64,000 nt of DNA from Legionella parisiensis (GCF_001467945.1 NZ_LNYQ01000006.1:265653-329652), one strand, 5' to 3'; numbered from the stretch's first letter, positions 46,166-55,818 are shown. Made by a program: numbers and translations. Notes: generated from the letters alone by a model not told the origin.

Positions 46166-48013
46166 ATGCAAAACAAACAGAGCAATGAACCAACAAAACA
46201 CCGCAAATCACCTCCAAGGGAAGGACTCGAAATTAATAAAGGTGTTACAAATGGAGTGGGGGGAATCAATCCAGAACAAGCAAATAATCCGAGAACAATC
46301 GAATTAGCAACTGACCAATCAATAACGGCACGACACTTACTTTATTATCCGAATGAGGCTAGTCTGTCTGTGATGGAAAAATGTGCCGATGGAATCAATT
46401 GCGTCATGGCGCGGCTAAATCACGATGGTGATGTCATCGGAGATCTTGCAAAAGATGAAATCCTAATTAGCATGTGCACCAGGTTAATGGCTGACGGAGG
46501 AACCGGGCGTATCATCGGATTCAACGATAGACTCACCGAACTTGTGGAAATGAGAAAACATACTCCCAAACCAAATGGATACGTCGATGCAATCAAATCA
46601 CTTGCCAATGATTGTCGAGATAACATGGCTCAAATAACAGCTACTGCTAAGAAAGCTGGGCCTGAAGGTGCTCTTGCCCGCCAAGGTATCCTGTCGTTTA
46701 TGGGCGACCTTGGAGGCATAGAAAAACATGAAACAGGCTTTGGAGCGGCATACAAAGGTCCTCTTTGCGAGCCCCAAGATGTGTACAACACCTACGTGGC
46801 AGGGCTTTGCGATGCCCAGCGCAAACTAAAGGGACAAACAATACCTGCCATTGATTCTGAGGTAAGTGGCTTTGAAATACAATTCCATAAAGCCAGAGAA
46901 CAAACGTCATTAAAAGGAGGAGGCCTTTCCGCACCTGCGCATACCGCACGTAAAAAAGAAGAGCGTGCACCGATAGGATGGAAGGTCCAAGAGCGACACG
47001 GGCTGCTTAATACGGGTGATTTTGCAGAGGATAAACTTAAGGAAATAGACCTGCAGCATACGAAAACCCTAGTTGACGCAGCTTGGCCGAGTTACCTTGT
47101 ATCTGAGGCTGTTACCAAGGACGTTGTTGAGCCAGTTACTGGGCATGTGTCCGGCACATTCGGTGAGATGGCGGTTACTATGGACCTGTTCTGTGGTACC
47201 CCTCCTGAAAGTATTGATTGGAAACATCCCTCCGGTACGCCAATCTCCTCAGCACATAAGGATCAGGTAACTGCTATTGGTGCTTTGGCAGCGGCAGGAC
47301 TTATCACTGCCGGATTCCATTCAGCTGTTGAAATTTTCCAGCCCATAAGCACGTTTACTACACACCCAACGCACGGATCCTTAGGACCTAAAGCTGTTGT
47401 TGAAATGAATCTGCACGCACAGGCTCTTCGACGATTTGCTGAGTACCTGGCCAAATATAAGGATAAGCCAGGCGACTGGGTTCAATACAGCGATGATGGG
47501 CAGATTTGTTGCATACTCAGTCTAGAGGAATTAAATCTCTCCAAAGAAGAAGTCCTGAGTAAGGCCCAAAGCATCGAAGATGCTGCGACTAAGTCTGTGG
47601 ACATGATTTCAGCTCTCCAGGGTGAAGGCGGCACAATAGCAACATTAGAGTTATGCCGAGTGTTGGCCAATCATTCGACCGATCCGAAAAGGGCGCTCAA
47701 CTTGTGTAGTCTGAATACGCGATTGGAGCAGCTAGGTTTGCGTGGATATAGCCCAGAGCTTAAAGCGGCGCGCGACATTGCAACAGAGCCTGTCAATGAC
47801 ACTCAACAAAAGAAGCTTAAAGATGCCATCGACGTTGCCGAACAAGCTGCTGACCGTAGAGAAGCTGCTATAAAAATAAAACCGGCAGGTGACGAGCAAT
47901 CATCCTATTTGCTAAGCGCTCTTCAATCAACGCTCGGTAAATTTGCAATTGGTGTTGGTATTGCGGTGGCTGTTGTTGGTACTGCTTTTGTTGTTACTCA
48001 AATGAGAAAGTAA
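46166..48013 (+). CDS. Tail-anchored hypothetical protein, effector candidate
   Basis: 615 residues, mostly hydrophilic, with a single membrane helix at the very C-terminus (FAIGVGIAVAVVGTAFVVTQ then MRK). Such tail anchors are inserted post-translationally into eukaryotic organelle membranes. Repeated helical segments rich in Ala, Glu and Lys suggest an extended fold. The DNA is visibly less AT-rich than its neighbours and its codon use differs, suggesting transfer. No recognised domain. GGGGA precedes the start. The next gene follows after 14 bp and shares the terminator at 48434. Confidence 0.68.
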   Translation: MQNKQSNEPTKHRKSPPREGLEINKGVTNGVGGINPEQANNPRTIELATDQSITARHLLYYPNEASLSVMEKCADGINCVMARLNHDGDVIGDLAKDEILISMCTRLMADGGTGRIIGFNDRLTELVEMRKHTPKPNGYVDAIKSLANDCRDNMAQITATAKKAGPEGALARQGILSFMGDLGGIEKHETGFGAAYKGPLCEPQDVYNTYVAGLCDAQRKLKGQTIPAIDSEVSGFEIQFHKAREQTSLKGGGLSAPAHTARKKEERAPIGWKVQERHGLLNTGDFAEDKLKEIDLQHTKTLVDAAWPSYLVSEAVTKDVVEPVTGHVSGTFGEMAVTMDLFCGTPPESIDWKHPSGTPISSAHKDQVTAIGALAAAGLITAGFHSAVEIFQPISTFTTHPTHGSLGPKAVVEMNLHAQALRRFAEYLAKYKDKPGDWVQYSDDGQICCILSLEELNLSKEEVLSKAQSIEDAATKSVDMISALQGEGGTIATLELCRVLANHSTDPKRALNLCSLNTRLEQLGLRGYSPELKAARDIATEPVNDTQQKKLKDAIDVAEQAADRREAAIKIKPAGDEQSSYLLSALQSTLGKFAIGVGIAVAVVGTAFVVTQMRK

Positions 48014-48027
48014 CTAAGGAGCATATT

Positions 48028-48408
48028 ATGAACAATGCTAATCAAGAACTTCAAATACTAATAGAAAAACTAGATGCTATAGTAGATGAGATTAAACAAG
48101 TGCTTGTTTCGACTCGATTTGTCTCTAGTATCAAGAAGGAAGATCAGTTCTTTTTGTCAAAGAAGACGGATTTGGATGCAAAAACACGTATTTTAGTGAA
48201 AATTGATAAGTATAAAAAATTAAGAGCGGATGCTCACTACCCACATAATAGTGAATTGGAAGTTACTTCTTTAATGGATATTTTTACAATTACTGAAATT
48301 TTAATAAAAAAATTATCTGAAGGAAAAAGCTCATCTGAGTATGTGGATAATGGTTTTTTTAATAGCTTTTCTGATATTACTCACAAAATCGAAAGTCTTA
48401 TTGCATAG
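48028..48408 (+). CDS. Small helical protein paired with the tail-anchored protein
   Basis: 126 residues, almost entirely helical with heptad-like spacing (LQILIEKLDAIVDEIKQVLV; TILVKIDKY). AAGGAG precedes the start and only 14 bp separate it from the 46166 gene, so the two are one operon. Its own sequence is again AT-rich. By size and position it could be a chaperone or antagonist of its partner; this is inference only. Confidence 0.6.
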   Translation: MNNANQELQILIEKLDAIVDEIKQVLVSTRFVSSIKKEDQFFLSKKTDLDAKTRILVKIDKYKKLRADAHYPHNSELEVTSLMDIFTITEILIKKLSEGKSSSEYVDNGFFNSFSDITHKIESLIA

Positions 48409-48433
48409 TAAACTTCCGATTAATCCTTTAAAC

Positions 48434-48454
48434 CATCGCCCTGTGAGGGCGATG
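48434..48454 (+). terminator. Rho-independent terminator of the 46166-48408 operon
   Basis: Perfect 9-bp stem CATCGCCCT / AGGGCGATG with a 3-base GTG loop, followed by ACTTTT. It begins about 25 bp after the stop of the second gene. Confidence 0.75.
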
Positions 48455-48728
48455 ACTTTTCCCCCACATGCCTAGTCAATATCTGTTTGCTTTTTGCATA
48501 ATTTAGAGATAAATGTTAAAATATCAACTTGATTTGCTAAAATTAATACAGCTAAAGTGTGACCATGATTTATTAAAAAAGCGTTTGGGAATGAGTGTCC
48601 GTGAAAAATGTTTCTGGTTTTTATAAGATGCATCTTTATTTAGGTCAGTATACGAAACCAATATATTTTTCTTTAATTTAATCGGTCAAATTTATATTAT
48701 CAAGCAAACTTATTGCATTGAGATTATC
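48455..48728. other. Intergenic region without a recognised gene
   Basis: AT-rich DNA between the terminator and the kinase-like gene at 48729, presumably holding the latter's promoter. No coding or repeat signal seen. Confidence 0.5.
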
Positions 48729-49547
48729 ATGATGGCGCGTTACAAAACCAAAATTAAAAAAAATTCTGAAGATAGTGGTTACGAATCAGGGTACGAATCT
48801 GATGGAGAAACAGAGTATTCGCCCATAAAAACTCTTGGAGAAGGTGGTTATGCCAAGGTTAGACTGTTTAAATCTATCTCTAATAAAGCGGTTGCGGTTT
48901 TAAATCCAGTTACGATACCTGGAGATATGGGAGAGGCTACGGTTAAACACAGGTTTTTCAAAACGGTTTATTCTGATAAGCAATCTCATTTATTCCCAAT
49001 GGGAGGAGATTACAGGCTTGTTGTGCCCTACATTCAATTTGAACCATATGAAAAGCTCATAATTGAAACTCCTGAATTACAAAAAACTCTTTTTCACTCC
49101 GCTATCCAAGCATTAAAAGATTGTCATGATAAAGGGATTACTGTGCTTGATCTGAAATCAGATAACATTTATTACGATTCCAGCACGCAAAAAAGCTATT
49201 TAATTGATGGAGGTCTTTCTGTACCAACAGGAACTACCATCGATCCTTTAGCGTTCCAAAAATCAAATCAAGAGACCGTAGAGTCATATAAAGAGGAATA
49301 TTGGCACATCCCGCCAGAATGTTGGTCAGTAAAACCAACAGCCGTATTAGCTACTCCTCAAATGGATATATACTGTCTAGGGGTGCTGATGTATGATTTA
49401 TTCGAAGATCCATCACCTGAGATAAAATCTTTGATAGATAGCTGCCTGGAGAAAGATCCAAAGAAACGACCAACTCTAGAGGAATTAAAAAACTCTTTAG
49501 ACGCTATCGATGAAAACGCGGAAATCACCAAGTTTAACCCGTGTTAA
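48729..49547 (+). CDS. Eukaryotic-type protein-kinase-like protein, short form (effector candidate)
   Basis: 272 residues, essentially a kinase domain only. Acidic N-terminus SEDSGYESGYESDGETEYSP, glycine loop LGEGGYAKVRLFK (about 36-48), catalytic loop ITVLDLKSDNIYYD with D141, K143 and N146, DGG at 160-162, PPECWS and MDIYCLGVLMYDLF. The beta-3 strand reads VAVLNP with no Lys at the VAIK position. It is a clear paralog of the protein at 35683 but lacks that protein's ~150-residue C-terminal extension. The N-terminal DSGYES (15-20) fits the DSG-x-x-S phosphodegron pattern. Single-gene unit. Confidence 0.8.
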   Translation: MMARYKTKIKKNSEDSGYESGYESDGETEYSPIKTLGEGGYAKVRLFKSISNKAVAVLNPVTIPGDMGEATVKHRFFKTVYSDKQSHLFPMGGDYRLVVPYIQFEPYEKLIIETPELQKTLFHSAIQALKDCHDKGITVLDLKSDNIYYDSSTQKSYLIDGGLSVPTGTTIDPLAFQKSNQETVESYKEEYWHIPPECWSVKPTAVLATPQMDIYCLGVLMYDLFEDPSPEIKSLIDSCLEKDPKKRPTLEELKNSLDAIDENAEITKFNPC

Positions 49548-49846
49548 AATTATATTTATATAACTAAAGCTGCACAGGTCGACTCAACAAATGGAAAGAT
49601 ATTTATTTTAATTGTTTGTTGTGACCAATTGTGAACAAAACCATCCTTGCATTAGTTCTCCAAGCGTGCTTTTCCCATAAACTTATAGCCAATGTGATAT
49701 TTTTGTTATGTGACAATTTATGAAGTTACGACAAATATCATGCAGTTCACTAGCAATCATGAGAAGTTGAGCTATACTTAAAGTGGTATGGTTTAAATTT
49801 TATCAGAATGATGATTTTGTTGTCACCCTGGATGGAGGTCATGAAT

Positions 49847-50062
49847 ATGTTCCTAGCTACTGTGAAAGATATCTACGAAGCCCGAGTTAAAATAGGGAAT
49901 CATCTAATATCAAAAATTAGAGGAATAAAAGCTGACCCTTTGAAAGTATATTTGAGCGTACAGTGTGATTTGGAGTCTTCAGGAGCTAAAGGAGAACTTA
50001 TAGATCTTCTTACTGGTAAAATTATATACGCATGTCGTAAACAAACTATTGTAGATAAATAA
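49847..50062 (+). CDS. Small hypothetical protein
   Basis: 71 residues from ATG 49847, chosen because GGAGG at 49833-49837 is about 9 bases upstream; an ATG at 49841 is too close to that site and one at 49808 lacks a ribosome site. Sequence MFLATVKDIYEARVKIGNHL then a strand-rich half (VYLSVQCDLESSGAKGELID). No known family. It is AT-rich like its surroundings. It follows the kinase-like gene by ~300 bp. Confidence 0.5.
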   Translation: MFLATVKDIYEARVKIGNHLISKIRGIKADPLKVYLSVQCDLESSGAKGELIDLLTGKIIYACRKQTIVDK

Positions 50063-50118
50063 TTAAAGGGAAATAGCATAGTTTTAAATTAAAAGTGATG
50101 AAAAAATCTCCATCCGAA

Positions 50119-50162
50119 ATAAATTAAGATAAGATTTAATTCTAGTTTTTTAAATCTTATCA
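50119..50162. terminator. AT-rich hairpin after the small gene at 49847
   Basis: GATAAGATTTAA and TTTAAATCTTATC form a ~12-bp inverted repeat around a ~15-base loop, followed by a T-rich stretch (ATTTTATTTATTTA). A plausible terminator between the small gene and the convergent universal stress protein gene. Confidence 0.45.
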
Positions 50163-50328
50163 TTTTATTTATTTACTATTTATCAGCATTGCTTGCTGAG
50201 TTATGGAAAACTAGTAACAATAGACGTTGGTGATGGTGTTATCTGCATGCCAGAAACAGGGGTTCGATTAATCAATGCTACGAGAGAGTGCCCCTGGCTT
50301 TAAATAAAAGAAATTCTTCTTTTTACGT

Positions 50329-51267
50329 TTAATAGGCTCTAACAGGCGATACAAAACCCTGTGGTTTTAGTGCCCAAAGCGAGCAATTGATTTTTTGCAG
50401 AATATTTTCGGCTGTATTACCAATGAAAAAGCCAGATATCCCTGTTCGTGCTACGGTACCCATAACCAAAATGTCAATTTTATTTTCTTTAATGCATAAA
50501 GGGATAAGTTCAGCAGGACGACCTTTCAGGTGATATATGTTTGGTTGCTCTTTTATGCCAGATTCCTGAATCAGTGCACTTAATGCACTATAATGTAACC
50601 GACTCTCTTTCATGACCATTTCATCTACTTCTGAGGAAGGGGCATTAATTAGAACACTACGGCGCAGATAGTCTTCCAATACAAACTCCCAGCAAGTAAT
50701 AACACTTAATTTAGACTCATAATGAATTGAAAGAGAATAGGATAACTTTAAAAGGTTAATAGCAAGATCATGGCCTGAAATTTCTTCATCTCTGGGGTCG
50801 ATAGCTACAGCGATATGAATAGTTTCATCAGGATTTATCGGACGGTGGAGAAATAAAGTGCAGGGGCATTGGCGTAAGAGGGCCATATCTAATGCCCTAA
50901 AACCTTTGTTATTACTATTAATTTGTTCTGCGGCTTTCACTACAAGATCGTATGGATGACGAAGGACGCGTTGAATAATACGAATATCTGGTGCATTTCC
51001 ACATTCAATTTCTATTTTTATTGATGATTCTTTCTTATGAAGAGATAAGGGTGTTATCGCTGATTTAAGGGTTTGGTTCATTTTTTCTATAAGAAACATC
51101 TCATAAGAGCTTTTATATTCATCAAGACTATGAGGAAAGGGAGGGAGCACTATCACAATATCAAGATTCGCCTTATTATCCACTGCCAGTCTTATGGCAT
51201 GTTGTAAAGCATCTATTTCATCATCAATTCCGTTACTTACAAATAGAATATTGTGAAATTGCTTCAT
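50329..51267 (-). CDS. Universal stress protein, tandem UspA domains
   Basis: About 312 residues comprising two UspA domains (roughly 1-150 and 160-312). The second ends with the nucleotide-binding pattern IDILVMGTVARTGISGFFIGNTAENIL (split: GTVARTGISGFFIGN is the G-2x-G-9x-G(S/T)-type loop). The start at 51267 is chosen for its GGAGG ribosome site; an upstream ATG at 51294 would add an unlikely basic tail. It is divergent from the CPA2 antiporter at 51412, and a second tandem USP (53123) lies on the other side, suggesting a functional unit for pH or redox stress. Confidence 0.9.
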   Translation of the reverse strand: MKQFHNILFVSNGIDDEIDALQHAIRLAVDNKANLDIVIVLPPFPHSLDEYKSSYEMFLIEKMNQTLKSAITPLSLHKKESSIKIEIECGNAPDIRIIQRVLRHPYDLVVKAAEQINSNNKGFRALDMALLRQCPCTLFLHRPINPDETIHIAVAIDPRDEEISGHDLAINLLKLSYSLSIHYESKLSVITCWEFVLEDYLRRSVLINAPSSEVDEMVMKESRLHYSALSALIQESGIKEQPNIYHLKGRPAELIPLCIKENKIDILVMGTVARTGISGFFIGNTAENILQKINCSLWALKPQGFVSPVRAY

Positions 51268-51411
51268 CTTTTTTTTCCTCCATAAGTAAGTCAAATTTAC
51301 CTTTATTTTTATTTAATTGATTTTTAGAGTAAACTCATCTTTAGTTAATTTTAGTCTATTTTCATGAGCACGTAGTGAATAAGGAAAAAACAAAAGAAAA
51401 GGATTATCCAA

Positions 51412-53106
51412 TTGCATCATTCCCTTCCCCTAATCACCACCATCGCCATGGGATTTGCTCTAGCATTAATCTTAGGCTTAATCGCTGCGCGCCTTAAGAT
51501 TCCTCCATTAGTCGGTTATTTATTGGCAGGTGTTGTTATTGGACCATATACCCCTGGATTGATGGCCGATATTAGTATCGCCCAGGAACTGGCAGAAATA
51601 GGGGTCATGCTGCTGATGTTTGGAGTCGGGCTACATTTTTCATTAGCGGATTTAATGCGAGTCCGAAAAATTGCTATCCCAGGAGCAATAGTACAAATTG
51701 TTGTGGCAACAATACTTGGATGTGCGGTCGCATTTCTTTGGGGCTGGAGTTACGGCAGTGCTCTAATTTTTGGACTTTCTCTATCCGTAGCCAGTACCGT
51801 TGTATTATTGAAAGCACTTGAAGAACGAAGAGCTCTTGAGTCGATTAATGGACACATTGCTATAGGCTGGCTTTTGGTCGAAGATTTAGCTATGGTTGTT
51901 GTGTTGGTGTTGCTTCCAGCGCTTTCACACTGGCAGGGTTACAGCTCATCTGTTGGCGTTCACAACGATCCTCTATGGTTTATTTTTGGTTTAACACTTC
52001 TTAAGGTATCAACGTTCATTGCATTCATGCTCTTAGTCGGGCGACGATACTTTCCCAAGTTACTCTGGCTTGTTGCTCGTACCGGTTCACGCGAATTGTT
52101 TACTTTATGTGTGATTACTGCCGCGATTAGTATAGCTTACGTAGCTTCTAAATTATTTGGCGTTTCATTTGCTCTGGGCGCTTTTTTTGCAGGTATGATT
52201 ATGCGCGAATCTTCATTCAGTCACCGTGCTGCTGAAGAGTCTCTACCGCTTAGAGATGCGTTTGCGGTGTTGTTTTTTGTTTCAGTTGGCATGCTGTTTA
52301 ATCCCTCTGTTTTGGTTGAGCAACCTTTACAAATTTTAACTGTGGTGAGTATTATTGTTATTGGTAAGTCAATTGCAGCATTTATATTAGTTCTTGCATT
52401 TCGCTATCCACTAAAGTCCGCATTAATTGTGTCAGCAAGTCTAGCGCAAATTGGTGAGTTCTCATTCATTCTTGCTGAGCTAGGGGTGCGATTGGGGATG
52501 CTTCCTGAAGAAGGCCAAAGTTTTATTCTCGCCGGTGCACTCATATCCATAGCGATTAACCCTCTTGTATTTAAATTAATAAATCCTGTTCATGCCTGGA
52601 TCACATCTTACCCTCGATTGCTCCGTTTTTTAGAACGTGCCCATGACTCTTTAGCTGAATTACCTATGTCCACACAAAAGGAGAATCTTGCAGGGCAAGT
52701 GGTATTAGTAGGCTATGGGCGTGTAGGGAAACGCGTCGCCCATTTGCTTTCTGAACAAAACATTCCATACGTTGTGATTGAGGAAAACAGAGAATTAATC
52801 GAAAATCTGCGAGCCTCTGGCTTTACTGCTGTTTACGGCGATGCATCTGAACCGGCCGTTCTTATTCAAAGCCATATTGCTCATGCCAGTATGCTCATGA
52901 TTGTCATAGCGGATACCGTACACGTAAGAAAGATGATTCACTATGCACTTGAACTTAATCCAGGAATAGAGATTGTTGTCCGCACACATGATGAAGAAGA
53001 AGCGGCGTTATTACGGAAAGAGATTTCAGGCAAAGTGTTTTTTGCCGAAGGAGAAATAGCCAAAAGTATGGGAGAATATGCTTTAAGTCGATACGGAAAA
53101 TCATGA
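51412..53106 (+). CDS. CPA2-family cation/proton antiporter with RCK domain (YbaL/KefB type)
   Basis: 564 residues. About 12 membrane helices (PPLVGYLLAGVVIGPYTPG, then LAQIGEFSFILAELG) followed by a TrkA-N/RCK nucleotide-binding domain from about residue 420 (VVLVGYGRVGKRVAHLLSEQ). Such proteins exchange K+ or Na+ for protons under nucleotide or glutathione control. The start is TTG 51412: AAAGGA about 10 bases upstream fits it and no ATG is suitably placed. It is flanked by two tandem USP genes on the minus strand, one divergent and one convergent. Confidence 0.92.
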   Translation: MHHSLPLITTIAMGFALALILGLIAARLKIPPLVGYLLAGVVIGPYTPGLMADISIAQELAEIGVMLLMFGVGLHFSLADLMRVRKIAIPGAIVQIVVATILGCAVAFLWGWSYGSALIFGLSLSVASTVVLLKALEERRALESINGHIAIGWLLVEDLAMVVVLVLLPALSHWQGYSSSVGVHNDPLWFIFGLTLLKVSTFIAFMLLVGRRYFPKLLWLVARTGSRELFTLCVITAAISIAYVASKLFGVSFALGAFFAGMIMRESSFSHRAAEESLPLRDAFAVLFFVSVGMLFNPSVLVEQPLQILTVVSIIVIGKSIAAFILVLAFRYPLKSALIVSASLAQIGEFSFILAELGVRLGMLPEEGQSFILAGALISIAINPLVFKLINPVHAWITSYPRLLRFLERAHDSLAELPMSTQKENLAGQVVLVGYGRVGKRVAHLLSEQNIPYVVIEENRELIENLRASGFTAVYGDASEPAVLIQSHIAHASMLMIVIADTVHVRKMIHYALELNPGIEIVVRTHDEEEAALLRKEISGKVFFAEGEIAKSMGEYALSRYGKS

Positions 53107-53122
53107 ATTATTGTGACCTAGA

Positions 53123-54010
53123 TCAGCCTTTTGGTGGAAGCTTTGGAGGAACAGCAAGCATATCCACAGTACTAAGATGGAGAATCCTTTTCGCAACACT
53201 TCCCATAAGTAAGTAATGCAATCTTGATTTACTCTGCGTGCCAAATGCCAACAAATCAGCGTTCCATTTTTGTGCTTGCCTAATAATGCAATCAGCATAG
53301 TAACCGCCAATAATTTTTTTATCAAACCTGCTTTTATCGACATGACATTGCTTAAGGAAATCATCCATTTTTTCTAAAATACCTTTTGTTTTAGGCATAT
53401 CGATGTCCACAAATTCTTCAATTAAGTCGGCTGGGTTGAAAAATTGTTTATGATGAATATCAATGATATGTAACAACTGGAAAGTTGCATGGGGAAAAGA
53501 TTTAAATGTAAATTGTACCGTTTCTCTACTCGTTTCTGAAAGGTCTGTTGCTATTACTATCCGTTTGTAAGTAAAATCAGGCTCTTTTTTTACCAGCAAC
53601 ACGGGAACATGGCTTTGGCTAATAATTGATCCGGAAGTAGTACCTAAAACGTACTCATTAATATAATAACGGCCATGCGCGCCCGCAACTATCAATTCAC
53701 AATGGTTTTCATCAGCATATCGAACAATCTCATTGGCAGCTTTACCAAATACTACTTTTGTTTTGGCAATGAGTGTACGTGTGTCTGTTAATTTCTTTAA
53801 TATCTGTCCTTCGATCTCTTTTTTTTCAGACAAAAAATGGGCTTGTAATTCAGTATCTGAAAACTGTGCAATATCACTTAATGGTGTTGTTATAACATGG
53901 AGGAAATGGATCTGTGCCTGGTTTGACTTTGCTAAATTAATTGCTCGTTGTAAAGCCCAATCGGCATGTTTTGAGAAATCACTGGCAATCAATAAGTTAT
54001 TAAATATCAT
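53123..54010 (-). CDS. Universal stress protein, tandem UspA domains
   Basis: 295 residues, two UspA domains. The first ends ELIVAGAHGRYYINEYVLGT, the second DLLAFGTQSKSRLHYLLMGS, both matching the G-x2-G-x9-G nucleotide loop pattern. Convergent with the CPA2 antiporter gene, only 16 bp between stops. With the USP at 50329 it brackets the antiporter; both may respond to the same stress. Sequence similarity between the two USPs is moderate, so they are not recent duplicates. Confidence 0.9.
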   Translation of the reverse strand: MIFNNLLIASDFSKHADWALQRAINLAKSNQAQIHFLHVITTPLSDIAQFSDTELQAHFLSEKKEIEGQILKKLTDTRTLIAKTKVVFGKAANEIVRYADENHCELIVAGAHGRYYINEYVLGTTSGSIISQSHVPVLLVKKEPDFTYKRIVIATDLSETSRETVQFTFKSFPHATFQLLHIIDIHHKQFFNPADLIEEFVDIDMPKTKGILEKMDDFLKQCHVDKSRFDKKIIGGYYADCIIRQAQKWNADLLAFGTQSKSRLHYLLMGSVAKRILHLSTVDMLAVPPKLPPKG

Positions 54011-54156
54011 AAGCTATCCCTAAATAAAAAAACAGAGTCATTTCTTATCCTAACAAACCCTTGGTAATAGAGGAATACGCAAGTGTGACGACTTTAATGA
54101 GCCTCGACTCCAATGCCAGAACAGCGTCTTGCTTGCCTCCAACACATCATTTATGG

Positions 54157-55818
54157 CTAGGACGATGTCAAAACTGTTCTTTCCTCCAGAGTAGGGCTAG
54201 AGTTGGGCTTAATAATATCCTCTTCACTCAACCCCGTATCAAAAAATCTTAGTCCACCTTGCCTGATATTAGAGTTAGTAGGCATGGGAAATTTTTCTGA
54301 TATAGGTAATAGAGTATTTCTTTGGTATGTATCTGGACTATGGATTTGACTTATTTTTTCTATCAATGGCTTTTCCATCTCAGAAGGATATTGAGTCGAT
54401 TTTTTTTTATTAAAAATGGTAGGCCAAGTAAAAGCTATCGAGACGAATACTAAAACGACTGGAGACAATATTGCCATGGTAATGGTTAATGCAAGTTTTT
54501 CCCCTATAGCTTCTCCCAGCGTTTCACCAACATGAATTCCGCTTCGGATTCCACCGGCAACAGAATAAGCAAGAGAATCGCCTATCAAAGCAAATAATTT
54601 GAGCATATTGATGGCTCCATGCTTTATTTTTTGTGCTTTTGTTTGGTTTTCTTCAGGTGGTTCATATATTGATTCAAATTTTTCTTTTAGATCGATATAC
54701 GTTTTCGGGTTAAATACTTTATATACTTGTGAAAAAGTATTAACCACCATGGTTGTCGAAGTACATATCATGGCAATAAAATGTGCTAAAAGGGTATCAG
54801 GAGTTGCACCTATGGCATTAAAAAACTTATTAACCCCTGATACTGTAGTAAACCAAGTGAGTGTCGCATAAACAGCTAAAAAGATCGTACTTACGACTCC
54901 TAACAAGACACATCGCAAAAGGCCATAGGGTTTTTTATAATCATCAATAAAAAGATTTTTAAATTTTGTATAATTCTCACGTATGCCTACAGCTTGAAAC
55001 GAATAAAAAGAGATAGCTGCAACCAAAGATAACCCAATCGTAACAGCCAAAACCAGAGGGTTAGAGGCGAGCAGACCTGCCCCCAAAAAAGTGAGAAGTC
55101 CTACGAGACCTGCATATCCAGAAATGCCAGCAGAAATACATGCCAACAACGTCACTATACCAAAAAATAATTTCTGACCTTTATCGAGTATCGTTTTTTC
55201 TTTTATATTTTCTTCAAGGGTCTTAAACGTTTTTTGCTTGCTAGGTTGAAAGCCCGCGCTATCAAGCATGGCTTGCCCACGGCTTAATAAACACACTATT
55301 CCGTTACAACAGGAAAGTACTATCGCTAAGGCCAGGCTAATACCAAAAGGGGCTCCTAAAGTACTTAATAATCCCAGGCAAAATACCATGCAAAGCGCCA
55401 TGGAGGTAACCACTTTGCCAATGACTAAGGGCACTCCTTTTAGTAGCCTATTTCTATTTTGAGAGGGGGTTCTTGTAAATTCCTGGCCTTTACAAGAGTA
55501 GTTAGCAATCTGTAAGACCTCTTGCTTGGCTAATCTTTTTCCACCCGAAAGTATCTCTCCCCACTTAAAGGTTAGAAAACTCCAAAAATAGTGGGAAAAC
55601 GGACGTATTAGAAGATCTGATATTCGAAGATCCCCATTGAGAATGGCTTGTTGGACTTTTTGCGATTCTTTTTCAGTAAATTGATATTGGTTGAAAGAAG
55701 CAATCATCCAATCTTTTTGAGTACGGAATTTTCTTTTTAAAACCATTATGACTTCAGGGCGTTTATAAGCGCCAAAGTCAATTTCTTCTTGCTCTAATAA
55801 ACTAACTATTTCTTTCAT
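54157..55818 (-). CDS. Large multi-spanning membrane protein of unknown function
   Basis: 553 residues. A soluble N-terminal ~130 residues, then eight or more hydrophobic helices in a Gly/Ala/Leu-rich core (GISLALAIVLSCCNGIVCLL, LLTFLGAGLLASNPLVLAVT, ICTSTTMVVNTFSQV), and a ~80-residue polar tail ending EEDIIKPNSSPTLEERTVLT. No transporter family is recognised. Long non-conserved membrane proteins with Glu-bearing tails occur among Legionella translocated proteins; equally it could be a resident inner-membrane protein. Single-gene unit. Confidence 0.7.
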   Translation of the reverse strand: MKEIVSLLEQEEIDFGAYKRPEVIMVLKRKFRTQKDWMIASFNQYQFTEKESQKVQQAILNGDLRISDLLIRPFSHYFWSFLTFKWGEILSGGKRLAKQEVLQIANYSCKGQEFTRTPSQNRNRLLKGVPLVIGKVVTSMALCMVFCLGLLSTLGAPFGISLALAIVLSCCNGIVCLLSRGQAMLDSAGFQPSKQKTFKTLEENIKEKTILDKGQKLFFGIVTLLACISAGISGYAGLVGLLTFLGAGLLASNPLVLAVTIGLSLVAAISFYSFQAVGIRENYTKFKNLFIDDYKKPYGLLRCVLLGVVSTIFLAVYATLTWFTTVSGVNKFFNAIGATPDTLLAHFIAMICTSTTMVVNTFSQVYKVFNPKTYIDLKEKFESIYEPPEENQTKAQKIKHGAINMLKLFALIGDSLAYSVAGGIRSGIHVGETLGEAIGEKLALTITMAILSPVVLVFVSIAFTWPTIFNKKKSTQYPSEMEKPLIEKISQIHSPDTYQRNTLLPISEKFPMPTNSNIRQGGLRFFDTGLSEEDIIKPNSSPTLEERTVLTSS

